A model generated the notes under the pieces. It saw only the letters and a list, made by a program, of their open reading frames with translations. It did no database searches and had not been told where the DNA came from. From contig NC_036443.1 in NCBI RefSeq assembly GCF_002775205.1, positions 11,337,698-11,401,697 of the forward strand: a DNA stretch of 64,000 nucleotides. Direction: 5' to 3'. Of the stretch, positions 9,548-21,442 are shown piece after piece. Position 1 is the first letter of the stretch. Every line of letters starts with the position of its first letter. The DNA comes from Xiphophorus maculatus (lineage: Eukaryota > Chordata > Actinopteri > Cyprinodontiformes > Poeciliidae). A program made the position numbers and the translations under genes.

Positions 9548-11619
9548 CTATTAAGATGATAAAGAAAATACTAGAATTCAGAACTGTGATACAGAACATT
9601 GAAGGGTTGTATTAAATCAACTTTAGCAAAATAGAAAAGAAACAAGACTACGAGAAACATTAGCAATAGGAAATATTAGATGGCTAATGTCATTTGTGAA
9701 TTTAAACATCACTGACCATTTTATGAGGTCAATTCTAAAAAGCTGAATGGACCCTTTAGTAACACAACCAATCATAAGTGCAACATGGTTAACAAGAACA
9801 CACCCTTTTCATAAGATAGAAACCAGATTTAAGCAATATGCATCATATGTATTAATTCCAATGGGAAAAGGAATTTATAGAGGGAATAAAAAGCTGATTG
9901 AGGCAAATATAAACAAGATATGGGAGACCTAATAATATATTTCAACTGTTAACATCATTGCTGTACCACATAGAAAAATTGTTTTACGTGCGAGGAAAAA
10001 AAAACTAACTAAACTTATTTGTTAAGTTTACATCACAAATGCATCATACATTTCCGGAAAAATATCAAAATGTTAATCCAAAACAAAATGTATCTAAACT
10101 GATACCATATTGGATAAAAAATGCTGTGGAAAAGGTATGTCCCCCTTAAGGTTTTCCTTTGTAAATATCACATCACAAAAACAAATTAAATATTCAAATT
10201 CATTTTGTAAAGGAAAAAAGCTAACTAAACCAACCTAGACTAGGTTAAAAAAATATTAAAAATACAAAACATAACTACTAGTAGTAGCAACAACTGTCAA
10301 CATGTTCTTCAGTTTTGTATTAACTGTATTTTCATGTTGTATTAAAATTAGTTTAATGATTTCTAACATTTAAGTGTAATATAACAACAACAGAGGGATA
10401 CCTTTTATAGAACTACACTTCTTATATTAAAATTAGTTTAATGATCTTTAACATTTAAGTGTGATATAACAGCAGCAGAGGAATACCTTTTATAGAACTA
10501 CACTTCTTATTTACAAATGTTTCTCTGAAAGTTGGTAAGGTCAATTTAAATATTTATACTGGCTTACCATTTTCACTGCACGTTTAGAATGAGTGTTTGT
10601 GGACTTTTATGCAGATCTTTTGCTGAGATTTTTCTGTTGGGGAAAAAAACATGTAAATGGTTTAAAGGAAAACTGATCATTACTGCATGCTCCCACAAAA
10701 CAAAAAGAAGCACAATGTAATATATTAGCAATGGGGTGAAAATAAAGTAGTAGTTCATTGTAACAAAACAAAAACAAATTGTTTTTTTCTGTTCCTATCC
10801 TGACATATAGGAACAGAAAAAATAAAGCACATTAGAGGATAACAGAACAGAAAATTCCCTTGAGAATACTACTTAGATATCCTTAAACATTATTTAAAAG
10901 TCTTTTACAACAATAGTTATAAAATACTAGTGAAATATACAGTTGACAATAGGGCGGTGGATTTTGACATATACCTTGTGTACTACGACAAAATGGCAGG
11001 CCTGTCATGTCTTATTTGTTCTCCCATGAATCTTGTTTGGAAAACAAATGTCAACCTAAATACATAAGAAGCCTAAATCTAACGTTTCACAACACGCATT
11101 TCCAAAAACATACGTTTTAAAATGTGCATTTCGCATAAGTATGCACACAATGCAGCGTTAAAGTACATAAAGACACGAGATGACATGTAAACAAAGACTT
11201 TTTAAATAGATGTACATTCCCGTTATATTTACAGCACAATAATCCGGTGAATTCTTGTACAAGTGAGGCACTATTAAATATATTAGCAGAATCTATACCA
11301 TTCAAGGGCCTACAGAAATGAATTAGTAGAAGCTGTTTTAAAATATTCGGTTTCTATTTTAATTACTGTAGACTACAACAGGTCTCTTTTTACCACTACC
11401 ACGTACATGCCGATAAATAACAGTTGTTTTATTTTAATAAGTTAAAGGCAGACAGGCGATGAGGTGCGCCTCCCCTGGTTCGGTGACGCTCCCCCGTCCT
11501 TGCTCCATTGCTAACAGCTCACACAACACGTCGTCACATTTGCTCTGGCTACAGAGCCAGCTAGCTCCTCTTAATTTAAGGTCAACTAGATTTACGAACG
11601 CAAGCTTCTAACTACTTAC
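9548..11619 (-). other. prdm2: prdm2 first intron
   Basis: A 2.1-kb AT-rich intron between donor GTAAGT (11619-11614) and the acceptor at 9548. I looked for PR-domain coding sequence here and saw none. It contains an 85-bp tandem duplication at 10341-10510 and nothing else I can name. Confidence 0.6.
10341..10510. repeat. 85-bp tandem duplication (two units)
   Basis: Units 10341-10425 and 10426-10510 both start ATTAAAATTAGTTTAATGAT and both contain TACCTTTTATAGAACTACAC, with only a few mismatches. Confidence 0.9.
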
Positions 11620-11950
11620 CGAGCCGAATGCAGACACTAAGAAATTACTAAACTGACGTCTTCGAACAAAGCCTCATACACCATTTCTAAAAAAAAAGGG
11701 AGTTGTTATCGACCGCTGTGTACGCATCTACCGATAGCCACAATGCTATTGCTAGCTTGTTAGCGTTTGCCAAGAATTAACACCAAATGTTAACCGCGAC
11801 AGCCTCAAGTACAGGTTGGTGAATAAAATTTGCGAAGAAAAGGAAGGTCTTTAAACATACACGATGCTTCCAAAGTTCCGGAAAGGTTTGAAACAGTCCT
11901 GTTGTGCACCTTGTAGACAGCTGTTTTTCCACTTTACTCTATCAACAAAA
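11620..11950 (-). other. prdm2: prdm2 non-coding first exon (candidate; 5' end approximate)
   Basis: On the minus strand GGCTCG is followed by a near-consensus donor GTAAGTAG, which fixes the 3' edge at 11620. The 5' edge is inferred from the promoter-like sequence beyond 11950. The exon carries short upstream open frames, one starting ATGGTGTATGAGG and closing after about 15 codons. A CRE-like TGACGTC lies at 11654-11660. None of its frames resembles a PR domain. Confidence 0.5.
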
Positions 11951-11959
11951 TTTCGGCGT

Positions 11960-12005
11960 TCTGATTGGACAGAGAATTAGGATGTCAAAATATAACCAAT
12001 CAGCG
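11960..12005 (-). promoter_or_regulatory. prdm2: Candidate prdm2 promoter with two opposed CCAAT boxes
   Basis: A CCAAT box lies on the minus strand at 11964-11968 (GTCCAATCAG) and another on the plus strand at 11996-12000 (ACCAATCAG). Both fit the NF-Y core with the favoured CAG tail. A TATATTTT reads on the minus strand at 11994-11987. The setting, just upstream of the inferred first exon, supports promoter use; the exact start site is not visible. Confidence 0.45.
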
Positions 12006-12453
12006 AGAGGCTTCTTAAAGTTGAATTTTTAAAAGGACAAAAAGACTGTTCTTGCAAATAAAATACACCTAATCTGAACCAAACTATTATTGTGGTGTGT
12101 GAATGTAATCATTTTATTATTACAGAATTAAAATTAGTAATACTAACACAGAATGTTTTTGAACGTGGATCGTGAAGCAAATTTGAATACTTGTGTAAAA
12201 ATAAGATGATTTTATAATGTATGCGATCTTTTTCCATTAACCTTTCTTATCCGATGTAATTGCCTTGAATTTGACGAGTTCCAAAAATATAAATGTTCAT
12301 TTTAGATGGTTCAGTTGAAATTTTTGAAAAATATTTATACAATTTGCTTTAGATCACACGGTGAAAGTAACAGATATATTGTTTAAATCGTAGGAGGAAG
12401 GTGTACCCCCCCCCTTCCGTCCCTCCGTTCTCCCCCCCAAAAAAACATTCAAT

Positions 12454-12474
12454 CTGGAGCGCACCTCTGCGTGT
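12454..12474. repeat. Dispersed 21-nt repeat, copy 1
   Basis: CTGGAGCGCACCTCTGCGTG and the following base recur 306 bp away with a single mismatch (12760-12780). The surroundings are not obviously repeated. Confidence 0.75.
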
Positions 12475-12759
12475 CTATAAGAAAATGGTTGTTTCAAAGT
12501 AAAACTGGAAAAAAGTGTTACAGTAAAAATTAAACTCGACGATTAACTGCAGAATTGTTTTGAGATCTGACAATATTTCATTAGATTTTTTTTATGCTGT
12601 CTGAATATCAGAAATATTGTTCAGAACTTGTCAAAACTGGATAATGGGTTAAAGAAATGAACATAATAACATTTCACTATATTCCTTGCCATTGTAGTGT
12701 GTTATCTTGACCAGGAGAGGGAGCAAAATTAAAAGACTTTGTTTCAATACAGGATTAAA

Positions 12760-12780
12760 CTGGAGCGCACCTCCGCGTGT
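12760..12780. repeat. Dispersed 21-nt repeat, copy 2
   Basis: CTGGAGCGCACCTCCGCGTG and the following base match copy 1 at 12454-12474 at 20 of 21 positions. Confidence 0.75.
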
Positions 12781-15471
12781 AAATGTTTGTAACATTTACA
12801 AATTTCCAGAGTAAGGATTATTTTTGAATGTGCAGAAATTTTTGGTATCCCACAGTAACTTATGATACTTATGTGCGCATTATATACATGGATTACATTT
12901 GAAGTGTTATACAGCAATGCATTTAATCACATGTATTCAGGTAAAGAGATTGCAAAATAGCTGTGCACGAACACATAGTTTGATTAATTTGTTTGTATTA
13001 ACTTGAACTATGCTTTATTTACGACCATTTCAGATGGCTACATTTCGAAATGAGAGGGATTACGCTGCAGACTGTAAACAAAAGAAATATTCATCAACTT
13101 ATAGCTTGTTTTCTAACAAAAAAAAGAAACAAATGTGTACAAACCCATTCAGTATACTGAGAAACAATTTAGTACTAGTGAAACTAATCACACACAGATG
13201 GTGTTTGATTGGATAGTCATTATTTCTGTTAATTATAATGATTTTTTCCACATACAGGTAATGTAAACATGACATTTTGAATTACGAAATTTCTATTTTC
13301 TAATCCTAAAACTAAGAAAATTCATATTTTCTCAGGTGTTTGTGTTTGTCTCTGTGTTGCCCTGCAATGGACACACACACCCCACACCCCCCCAAAAAAA
13401 GATTATTTAAAGACTTATTTAGTTATTCAGGTAATCTTTGACATTAATATTAGTTAAGGATTTCTAGTGAAGCTTCCAGGAAGTATGTTGCAATGGTTGT
13501 AACTTAAAACTTATAGGTCTTGTGTAGATTTTTTGGGCAATAGGTTAATGGCAGCAATCTTGAGGTAAACTTTCTAAAACTATCGGGGTAGTAGATGAGA
13601 ATAATATTATTTCTAGTAGACAGAAAACACCATTGTAAAATACAATAAATTCTCGGTTAAATATTAAAATTTTGATATCACTGTTGGATAAGAGCCACAT
13701 TCCTAGCTATCAATCATCTCTGTCATTTCTGTTTTACAACTGTTCAGAAAACAGAAGACACATTGTACTGACATGCTGAAGATTAATAACGGGCAATAGT
13801 ATGTGTTCTCCTCTCTGTTTTCCTTAACAATCGTCAATTGAATCCCAGCAGCTGGATTTGTATCAATCTCACACCTACACTGACACAAAGCAAACTATTT
13901 GGCTTTTCATGACATTATTTCCAACCTGTAGGAGTTCTTCGGACCCCTCACTCCTGCCTGATGTACATCTGTGACATTGTGATGCACATGGGTGGTGTTC
14001 TTATGGCACATGCATGGCATGTCTCTCTTGTTATGTTGCATGTGGGTTGAGTGGTGTTTCACTGTGACACCACATGCCAGACCTCTGCGGGCCATAATGA
14101 AAGATCATAAATAACAGGCTTAACCCACCCTGCTAAGCCTCACTTTTTCCTTCTCTGTATTTTAGAATCAGCATTTTAAGCCCCGCAGCTAACTTGCTGA
14201 AACAGCACAATGTGGAAAAAAAATAATTGAATAAGCATAGTATATTTTTTTTATTTTTTTTTTAGTGGAAGTTTGGTTACGATTGTGTTTATTTATAGCA
14301 TGTTCTAAGTTGTTGTGGACCTGCCAAAAGTTCTGGTGTGTCTTTCACAGCTGATGGCAACTGCAGCTGGGAAACTTTAGTCAGCAGATTGAAACTGGGT
14401 CTCTTTGTTGTGCATATATCAAATCATTGTTTAACCAGGTGCTGAAGCGTCAAAGTTGAAGGAAATGCAAGTAATTAGGCAAATGAAGCAAACAGAATGA
14501 TCAAGGAAAAAAATTGCACTCTAGAACAAAGAGGACAAGTTGAAGTTTACATATAAAGAAAATCATGAAGTGGATAAAGCTAATATTTTGAGCTGTAGAG
14601 TTAGGTGGTGTAAACAGAGGTCATACGGTTTTAAATTTGCCAAGGTATGTATTCATATTTTGGTGACCCCTGGGAAAGCAAACCAAGTAGAAACATGATC
14701 TGTTTAGTTGCAGCAGCATATGATCATGTGTGTGGACATGAACTCGGGAACATGACCCTTTAGCCTGAACATGTAAAAGCTAAGTGAGACATTTTAAGTC
14801 TTAGCAGATACCTGTGGGGCTGAATTATTGCTCTCAACAGTAAATCAGAGCAACATACTATGAGCAGCATCTATGCTGTATATTAACTTTTGATTTGTTT
14901 GCATTATCCCCAACTATATCCGAACAGAATGTCTAACGATACCGTGTCATGATGTTTTCACATGCATGTGAGTGTTTCCATGTGGATATGATTTCTGCAG
15001 GAAAGTTCTGAATGTATGTACACCCTGTTAGATTTAGTTCCCAAGGCCACTGTTTTCAACATCAAATCAAAACAGAAAATAATATCCAATATAAATGTAA
15101 ATTGGGTTTTATTTTAAGAGGCTGTTTTGTTGATCTCAAAAATTTGTTTAGAACATGAAATTGATAGCTTAGAATTTTTTAACTGGGGTTCTGTTGAACG
15201 GCTGTGAGCAGTTGGTGCCTTGCCTGCAGTAGATAACTCTTTTGACTTCTTCATTTATGCTGCTTTACCTCAGAAGTTAGAATTTGTCACTCGGTTTGAT
15301 GTCAGACAAACCCAGCAGTAACGGGGTTTTAGTTAGGAAGTCAGAATTTCAACATGGTGACGGCCATAGACATTGTTTGCAGTAGCTCTTACAAACATAA
15401 TTTTAAGCTTCCCTTTCCTTGAGCAAGTGCCACTTTTAATTTGTTCAGTTTATTGTTGCAATTGCTAAATA

Positions 15472-15517
15472 TAACATTGATTTACAATGTTACACTTAAC
15501 ATTGTAAATCAATGTTA
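15472..15517. repeat. Perfect 20-bp inverted repeat, 6-nt loop
   Basis: The left arm TAACATTGATTTACAATGTT (15472-15491) is the exact reverse complement of 15498-15517; the loop is ACACTT. It is the first of two adjacent hairpins in this repeat copy. Confidence 0.95.
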
Positions 15518-15525
15518 AATGTGTC

Positions 15526-15561
15526 TTATTTTACAAGATACATCTGTATCTTGTAAAATAA
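15526..15561. repeat. Perfect 16-bp inverted repeat, 4-nt loop
   Basis: The left arm TTATTTTACAAGATAC (15526-15541) is the exact reverse complement of 15546-15561; the loop is ATCT. It lies eight bases after the first hairpin. Confidence 0.95.
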
Positions 15562-15709
15562 ACATGATTCCATTACATCTTACTACTGTTGATGTGAGAA
15601 GGGGCCATGTTGAAACAGAAAGTCAGCATTACAAGTTGGAACTGGGGGTAATCAGAGTTTTTAAAGTTTCTCACTGGGAAATCTAACTGCAGCGGGTTTT
15701 CCAATTGAT

Positions 15710-18340
15710 TTTTTAAACTGGGGAATTAGAATTTATAAATCCTGATTAGTTGGTCTGGTAGTCAACCTAAAAAGTTGTCCAAAACAGGCCCAAGACTAAA
15801 ACTTTCTTTTACTTTCGTAAAACAAATACAGTCTAACAAAATAACGTGGCAGTTTATGCAAACACTGTTGTAGGTACTGATGCATTTTACCATGGGCAAT
15901 TGTTGACACAATAAACCTAAACAGGAAATGACAGCAACAGATGTCACCAATGATCTTCCTACATGAAACACAAACTTAAAACAACACAAAGAGCATATCG
16001 TGCATTTACAAACTAGATGATATCACAAGGAAATAACATCGGGTAGCAATATTGAATATTGAAGAAATTTAAGCTTCAACATGCCACCAAACAAGTTACT
16101 TAGTCAAGTGGCTAGAGTAAAACAAAGTCAGTGTTTTTGAGTGCCCATAGTAAAGCCCCTGAAAGTTTTGTGCAAGCAATGCTACCTTAAAACCCTCACT
16201 TAGTTACAGCTATTCAGTAAAGAGGAATGGGCCAAAATGAACACAAAGTGTGATTTATATAAACTTCTGACTTTAAAGAAAGTATGTAAAAATGTTGAAA
16301 AAAGAAACTCTTGATATTCTGGCAGTTAGCAAATTGAAATTATTTTGGTAATCCTAACTGGCCTAAAGCAGCAGAAGTTTAGTGAGCAAGAAAGTTATGT
16401 GTTTTGTAAGTAAACATCTGGTTTCAACAGCAGAAAGATAAGCATATGTTTAAGTGAGCTAATGGTAAAATATTTAAACAAGAAGGATAACATACTCTTG
16501 GTGAGGTATAAAGTGTTTTTGACATTTTAACAGAAAACAGTCAAAAACAATCTGAACTATCCCTTTAAACTCAGACAAGAAGCTTGGGGATTGTGCTATA
16601 ACATGTGCCAGATGCTAGTTAGCATATCCTGTGGCGATGGGCACCGGTTTGTGCCAATGATTCTCCACACAATGTAACATTCAACATCAACATGAAGATG
16701 TAAGACAAGAGAGACAAAGAGAGAAAGCCAGCGAGGTGGACCCCAACATGTCCATACATCAGAAAGATCACTGAGTAAGACTTTGGCAATAAACAATGAG
16801 GGTCTCTGACGGAAGATATGTGCCACACCAGCAAAGACAAAGACGTGACTGTCATCTGACAAGATGTTATGTCACTGGCATCAAATTGAAATTTATTGCT
16901 TTCGTCTCAAGTGCCAGATGTGCAGACAAGAACATGTAAATGCGAACATGCAAATACAAGTCGACACTGTGTGGTGGTGGGGAGAACACAGCACAAAAAC
17001 GCACAGATTCATCAACATTCAGAGAACACACTGAGAAAACATGGTCACTTAGTCATTGCTTTCTGCAACTCTGCCTTTCTGTAGCTAACACCAGCAAATG
17101 TAGGTAACCCACTCATCATCCCTGCAAACATTTACCACACATCAACAACACCCAGTCCATGCCTGCCACCCAACCTTGTTCACCCATTTGCCAGGTCCCC
17201 AGTTCTCCCCTCCCTAAGTCTACTCTTGGTCTCAGCTGTCTGTGGCACTCAAAGGTGCTCGCAACACGTTTTGTCATTATAACCCAAACTCCTGCATGTT
17301 ATCTATGCACACTGGTAAACGTGGACTACGACTGCAGAGCTCAAGTCAACCCACAACAGTTTTGCTGCCAATTCTGTGGGATGAGCTTCAGCAGCAGATT
17401 GAGAACAAGTTGCTGGTAAACAGTATGTCAATAACTTCTACTTGGGAACAGTGTCAAGTCTTATTGCATTCTCCTGGCAACTGAAACAAACATTGGTTTT
17501 ATTTTTTGATAGGGGAACTGAATTGTGGGCGTGTTCTCAAGCTGCTCCTGATAAGATTAGCTGTAGACTGAATGACCCATTGCCGTTTTGAACGCATCCC
17601 TGGTGCAGCAGTTCAGTGTGGAACTTCCATATTCTCTTTGTATTTTCCTTGTGCTTTCTTTACTCTCCCCATCTTCTTCCTACAGGAAACATGCTGTGGC
17701 AGCTCTTTATTGCTACTGTCACTCATAACATGTCTGACCTTGTGCTTGATATGGAAAAGTCTAAGTGAGACATTACCCATTCAAGCTTTTGGCAGATTAG
17801 GTTTGTAAACAAATGCCTGCTTATCATCTACGCTATTCTTCTATTGTTTCACAATCTGTGCTTCGATTATACAGTTGGGATTAATTGTAGCTGAATGGGC
17901 ATCAACTGAATTTTTCTGATAATTAGAAAAGCTTACTTTGGTCTGAGTGTAATCCAGTACACAAACTGAAACAATCATCTGATAAATCTTCCAATACCAG
18001 CTTAAGAAAAATAATCTCACATATCTTTATACATCTGTGTACAAGACCTTGGGTAGGGTTCTTCCTACCTCTCTGAGTATGTTTTAGTCACCTCTAGTTG
18101 AGTAAGAATGTGTCTCTGACTAATGTTATGTCACAAGTAAGTTTGTTTTTAGAAGTAGTTAAAGATGAATTAGAGCAATTGTGCAGTTAAGACCATGTGG
18201 CTTGAATCTTTGTAAATTTCTCCGTTTGCGTGTTGTAATAGCTGCTTTCAGGCCTTTCACTGACGAATGACTCTTAAAGTTTTAGTGGGTCTTTTTCATC
18301 AGCAAAGCTTATAATTTAAATCTTTATTAGAACATGTTGT
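15710..18340. other. Intergenic between prdm2 and pdpn, part 2
   Basis: No supported gene. Frames of 60-90 codons at 16.6-16.9 kb and 17.16-17.8 kb overlap each other in different frames and match no family I recognise. Confidence 0.5.
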
Positions 18341-18344
18341 ATAA

Positions 18345-18705
18345 TGTGTGTGTGTGGATGTGAAAGCACGTGATGGAAGAAGGGCCCACCCAGGAAGTGA
18401 CTCCACCCTGCAAGGACGCACAGAATCCCCCCAAGTACCCCCGCCTTGCCGAAGTGAGGAGAGAGCGAGCCGCTGCTCATATAGCCTCTTCGTTTGCCCC
18501 CTCTCAAAAGCCTCCATTGTTCCCGGCAGTCAGCTCCCAGAGAGTGAGCTAAAGGGAGTTATGGAGCTCGCCAACGGGGCAGAGGCTGGGGCGGGGTGGG
18601 AGGTGTTGGGTTGGTGCCTAAAACCACACGGAGGACAGGGAGCCAGACATAGAGCATCTCTGTGCAACTCACAGCCTACTGCTGGAGGTTTGCCTTAGCT
18701 TAACA
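18345..18705. promoter_or_regulatory. GC-rich block, possible promoter, enhancer or exon
   Basis: This block is far richer in G and C than its surroundings. It begins after a short TG repeat and contains a CACGTG E-box at 18367-18372 and a CATATAGCC stretch near 18479. The minus strand offers a 72-codon frame with ATG in good context (AACAATGG) at 18517, overlapped by other frames. No domain is recognisable. It could be a conserved regulatory element or the start of an unrecognised transcript. Confidence 0.3.
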
Positions 18706-18939
18706 GCACTGTATGAAAAGCTCCACAACATGACGCAAAAAACACACCTAACTGTCAGAAACACCAACCGACCCAACGATCCCAAGTTGTAGGACTGCTT
18801 GTTTGCCATATTTGGTGCTGCTTGTTTGTCAGATTGAAAAGGGTTTTGTTTTCTCTCCCTCTCGTTAATTTGAAGTGCTGCTTGAATTGGCCAATCGGAG
18901 AGAAGGCAGCTGGACGGAGCCCTGGGCAACTTGTTAACA

Positions 18940-19860
18940 TTTGTAATAGAAAATAAGTGTCATGGGACTATAACGGTCACAAGTACAGTGCTGGTCAACA
19001 ATGAGCTCAGTTGTGTCCATTTTTATGGCTAGTTTCTAATATAAATAGAGGGAGATGAGCAAGCTTGTGAAATGTTTCTTGTTTTATTGAAACTGTATGA
19101 ACAAAAACACTGCAATTAAATAAGAGGTTTGCATGAAACACATGGCACAAATGGACGACATCATGGCAAAGCAAAAGAAATGGATCATTGCAAACATTTG
19201 CAGTGTCTAAAGTCTAAATCATTAAACATTACTCCTCTCGTTCAGTGCACATATTAAACAAGTTTTAAAAGCAGGCAGGGTAAGATAAGAGTATTTATAC
19301 ATCCAGTTAGCACAGTTACAGTTGGAACACAATGTAAAAAAAAAATGCCTGCTTAACACTGAGCACTAAAACTAAGTGCAGCTATGAAATGTTATCCTGT
19401 GTGCAATATGCAGTTAACAACTGGACGGCTGTTCTGGTAACATAAACAGAAAAATACACTGTTAAGCTAATACTTATATCACAGCTAGCAACCTATGGCA
19501 GCACAGAGACCTGAAGTAGAGCAGGGGCCAGATGAAGAAGTCCATTCGAGACACACTCGTAGCACACTTCAAAACTTTGAAATCCTCTGCGCTAGCGAGA
19601 GAATACCAGAAACAGTGGCACAAACCCTTCTGCTAAATTTCACAGATATGTATTAGGTTTTAATGTGTCAGTGTTAAAGTGGGCAGAATGTCCCGGTGCA
19701 CCTGCAAACGAGGGCTGCTGTTTCTTCTGCGCTCATCCTCAAAGAGGACACCCATGGTCGGAACAAGGTCTGCACGCTGTGCTTCATGCAATTGGCCGAG
19801 GTGTCAGGTATTTTGGCCGCCTGGGAAACTGTTCTAACTGGTGTTCTAGAATGACTTCAC
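18940..19860. other. Intergenic / possible distal pdpn 3' UTR
   Basis: No gene seen. An AATAAA on the minus strand (plus-strand TTTATT near 19083) could serve a very long pdpn 3' UTR, but nothing ties it to the gene. Confidence 0.3.
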
Positions 19861-19862
19861 TA

Positions 19863-20819
19863 CAGTGAAAAAGTATTTGCCCCATTACAGGTTTCTTCTG
19901 TTCTTGCTTTTTTGTTACATTCAAATGTTTGATGTTTTCAAAAAAAAAAGTAAAGCAGACTGACATAAAGTGAGTGATTACAAAAATCAGTCCCCTTATG
20001 ATTATTTTTTGTATTTATTGAGGGGAAATAAACTATCCAAACCAACCAACCAGTTTCAATATGCTAAACAAAAACATGGTCACTAACCCTGGTAAATCAC
20101 GACTTAACTGTGGTTTTTGAAAACTGAGTTTAAATTTCCAAGTCACATCCAGGCCTAAATACAACCAGGAATATAGAATCAATAAATTGTTTAAATAAAA
20201 CCTGCCTGGCAACATATAGGAGACTGAAAAACGAGAAACATGGCACAGTGGTGAACCTCTCCAGGAGTGGCTAAAAATTACTAAAATTACTCCAAGAGGG
20301 CATCAATGACTCCATCCAGGATGGCACAAAAGAACACAGAATAACGTCTAAAGCACTGCAGACCTCACTTGCCTCAGTTAAGGTCAGAGTTCATAATTCA
20401 GCAATAGTAAAGAAAGCGGGCAAAAGTGTCATTAATAGTAAAAACCACTGCTGAGCAAAAAAGAGGTGAAGAGGTCGTTTGAAATTCCCCAAAATGACTG
20501 ATGACTGGCCATGATTGAACTTAAGCAGCCTGGTTTATGCAAGCATTTGAGCAAGTCTGCCTTTCAATGCCTAATAAGATAAAAAGGCTTTGGAGTGGCA
20601 TTGTCAAAGTCCAGATTTTAGCAAAATTGGTGTGCAGTGGAATGACCTTAAACAGTTTGCTTACGCTAAAGCAACCCTCCAACAGGGCTAAACCAAAACA
20701 ATTCTGCAACATTTTTTTTTCTAGCAGCAACTAACTGCCATTTATTGCAACATTTAAGTGCAAAAAAAATCAAAATAAAAAAAAAACTATAATGGGGCAT
20801 AATGCTTTTTGAGGCACTG
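19863..20819 (+). mobile_element. Decayed Tc1/mariner element with both ends
   Basis: TA duplications flank the element (19861-19862 and 20820-20821). The left end CAGTGAAAAAGTATTTGCCC resembles the inverted right end CAGTGCCTCAAAAAGCATTA. The interior keeps Tc1 transposase-gene words such as CTCCAGGAGTGGC, AATTACTCCAAGAGGGCATC and CTCACTTGCCTCAGTTAAGG, in plus orientation. The frame is broken throughout, and at 957 bp it is shorter than an intact Tc1 (about 1.6 kb). It is inactive. Confidence 0.8.
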
Positions 20820-20821
20820 TA

Positions 20822-21442
20822 CAACACCATCCTATGATTGCCTGTTCATTCTGTATACTGAATATTGTCCAATTCTAGCCTATGCAACTGCAAAAAAATG
20901 AGAAAGTTGCTTGCTCTATCCTATGTAGCGCCAATGAATTCAATATATATACATACATCCTATGGATTTGTAAAAGTATTTTCTATCTCCTACCCTCTCA
21001 TCCCCCTTTTGTATTTGATACATTTCTCCATTAAGTTGATTTCTCAAAGTTCAACAGTAATTTTGCTTACCTACGTCCCTTTAATGGAGAGCAATGCCTT
21101 CTTCATGATGTCAGAAAATTGTTTGTTTACTCAATCAACAAAATGCATTCAAAAAGCACAACAAAAGAATTTGCTGTCCCCTTGTTTTTTTCGTTCACTT
21201 CAGGAACACGAGGGAAGAGAGAACTTTTTTGGGGAGGTAAGCAGGGGAAAACGAAGATGTTGACTTGTGCACCCCCTCTTGTCTCACACACGTTACAGTA
21301 CACACTGTATATACACACAATAAAACACTCGACCCTCACTGCACCCCTTGGTATGGCATCATTTCAAGTCCAGGTTAGATTAGTTTAGTTCTGGCATTGT
21401 GCTCGTTTTAATTATCAAACTCAAAAGTCACAGTTCAGTAGT
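20822..21442 (-). other. pdpn: pdpn 3' UTR (proximal part, end not defined)
   Basis: Sequence following the pdpn stop codon on the minus strand. No canonical AATAAA is obvious close by; an ATTAAA variant reads on the minus strand near 21408. Frames here of up to 132 codons on the plus strand show no recognisable protein. Confidence 0.4.

Larger units (their letters stand above)
12006..15250. other. Intergenic between prdm2 and pdpn, part 1
   Basis: No supported gene. Open frames of about 60 codons on either strand look random. Homopolymer C runs lie near 12408-12437 and a CA/C-rich patch near 13370-13390. A 21-nt sequence is repeated at 12454 and 12760. Confidence 0.5.
15255..15705. mobile_element. 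MITE-like repeat, copy 2 (ATGCTGC family), hairpin-expanded
   Basis: It shares ordered blocks with copy 1 at 2418-2757: TTACCTC, TAGACATTGTTT, CATAATTTTAAGCTT, AAAATAAACATG, TACTGTTGATG, GGGAAATCT. It is longer than copy 1, mainly because of two inserted palindromes at 15472-15517 and 15526-15561. The ends are more degraded than in copy 1. Confidence 0.6.

Noticed and set aside
16596..17808. Cluster of 60-88-codon frames on both strands
   Set aside because: Overlapping frames in different phases, no homology, no splice pattern and no codon bias that I can see.
18299..18517. Minus-strand 72-codon frame with ATG in good context
   Set aside because: No recognisable domain, and overlapping frames in the same GC-rich block. 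Kept only as part of the block's description.
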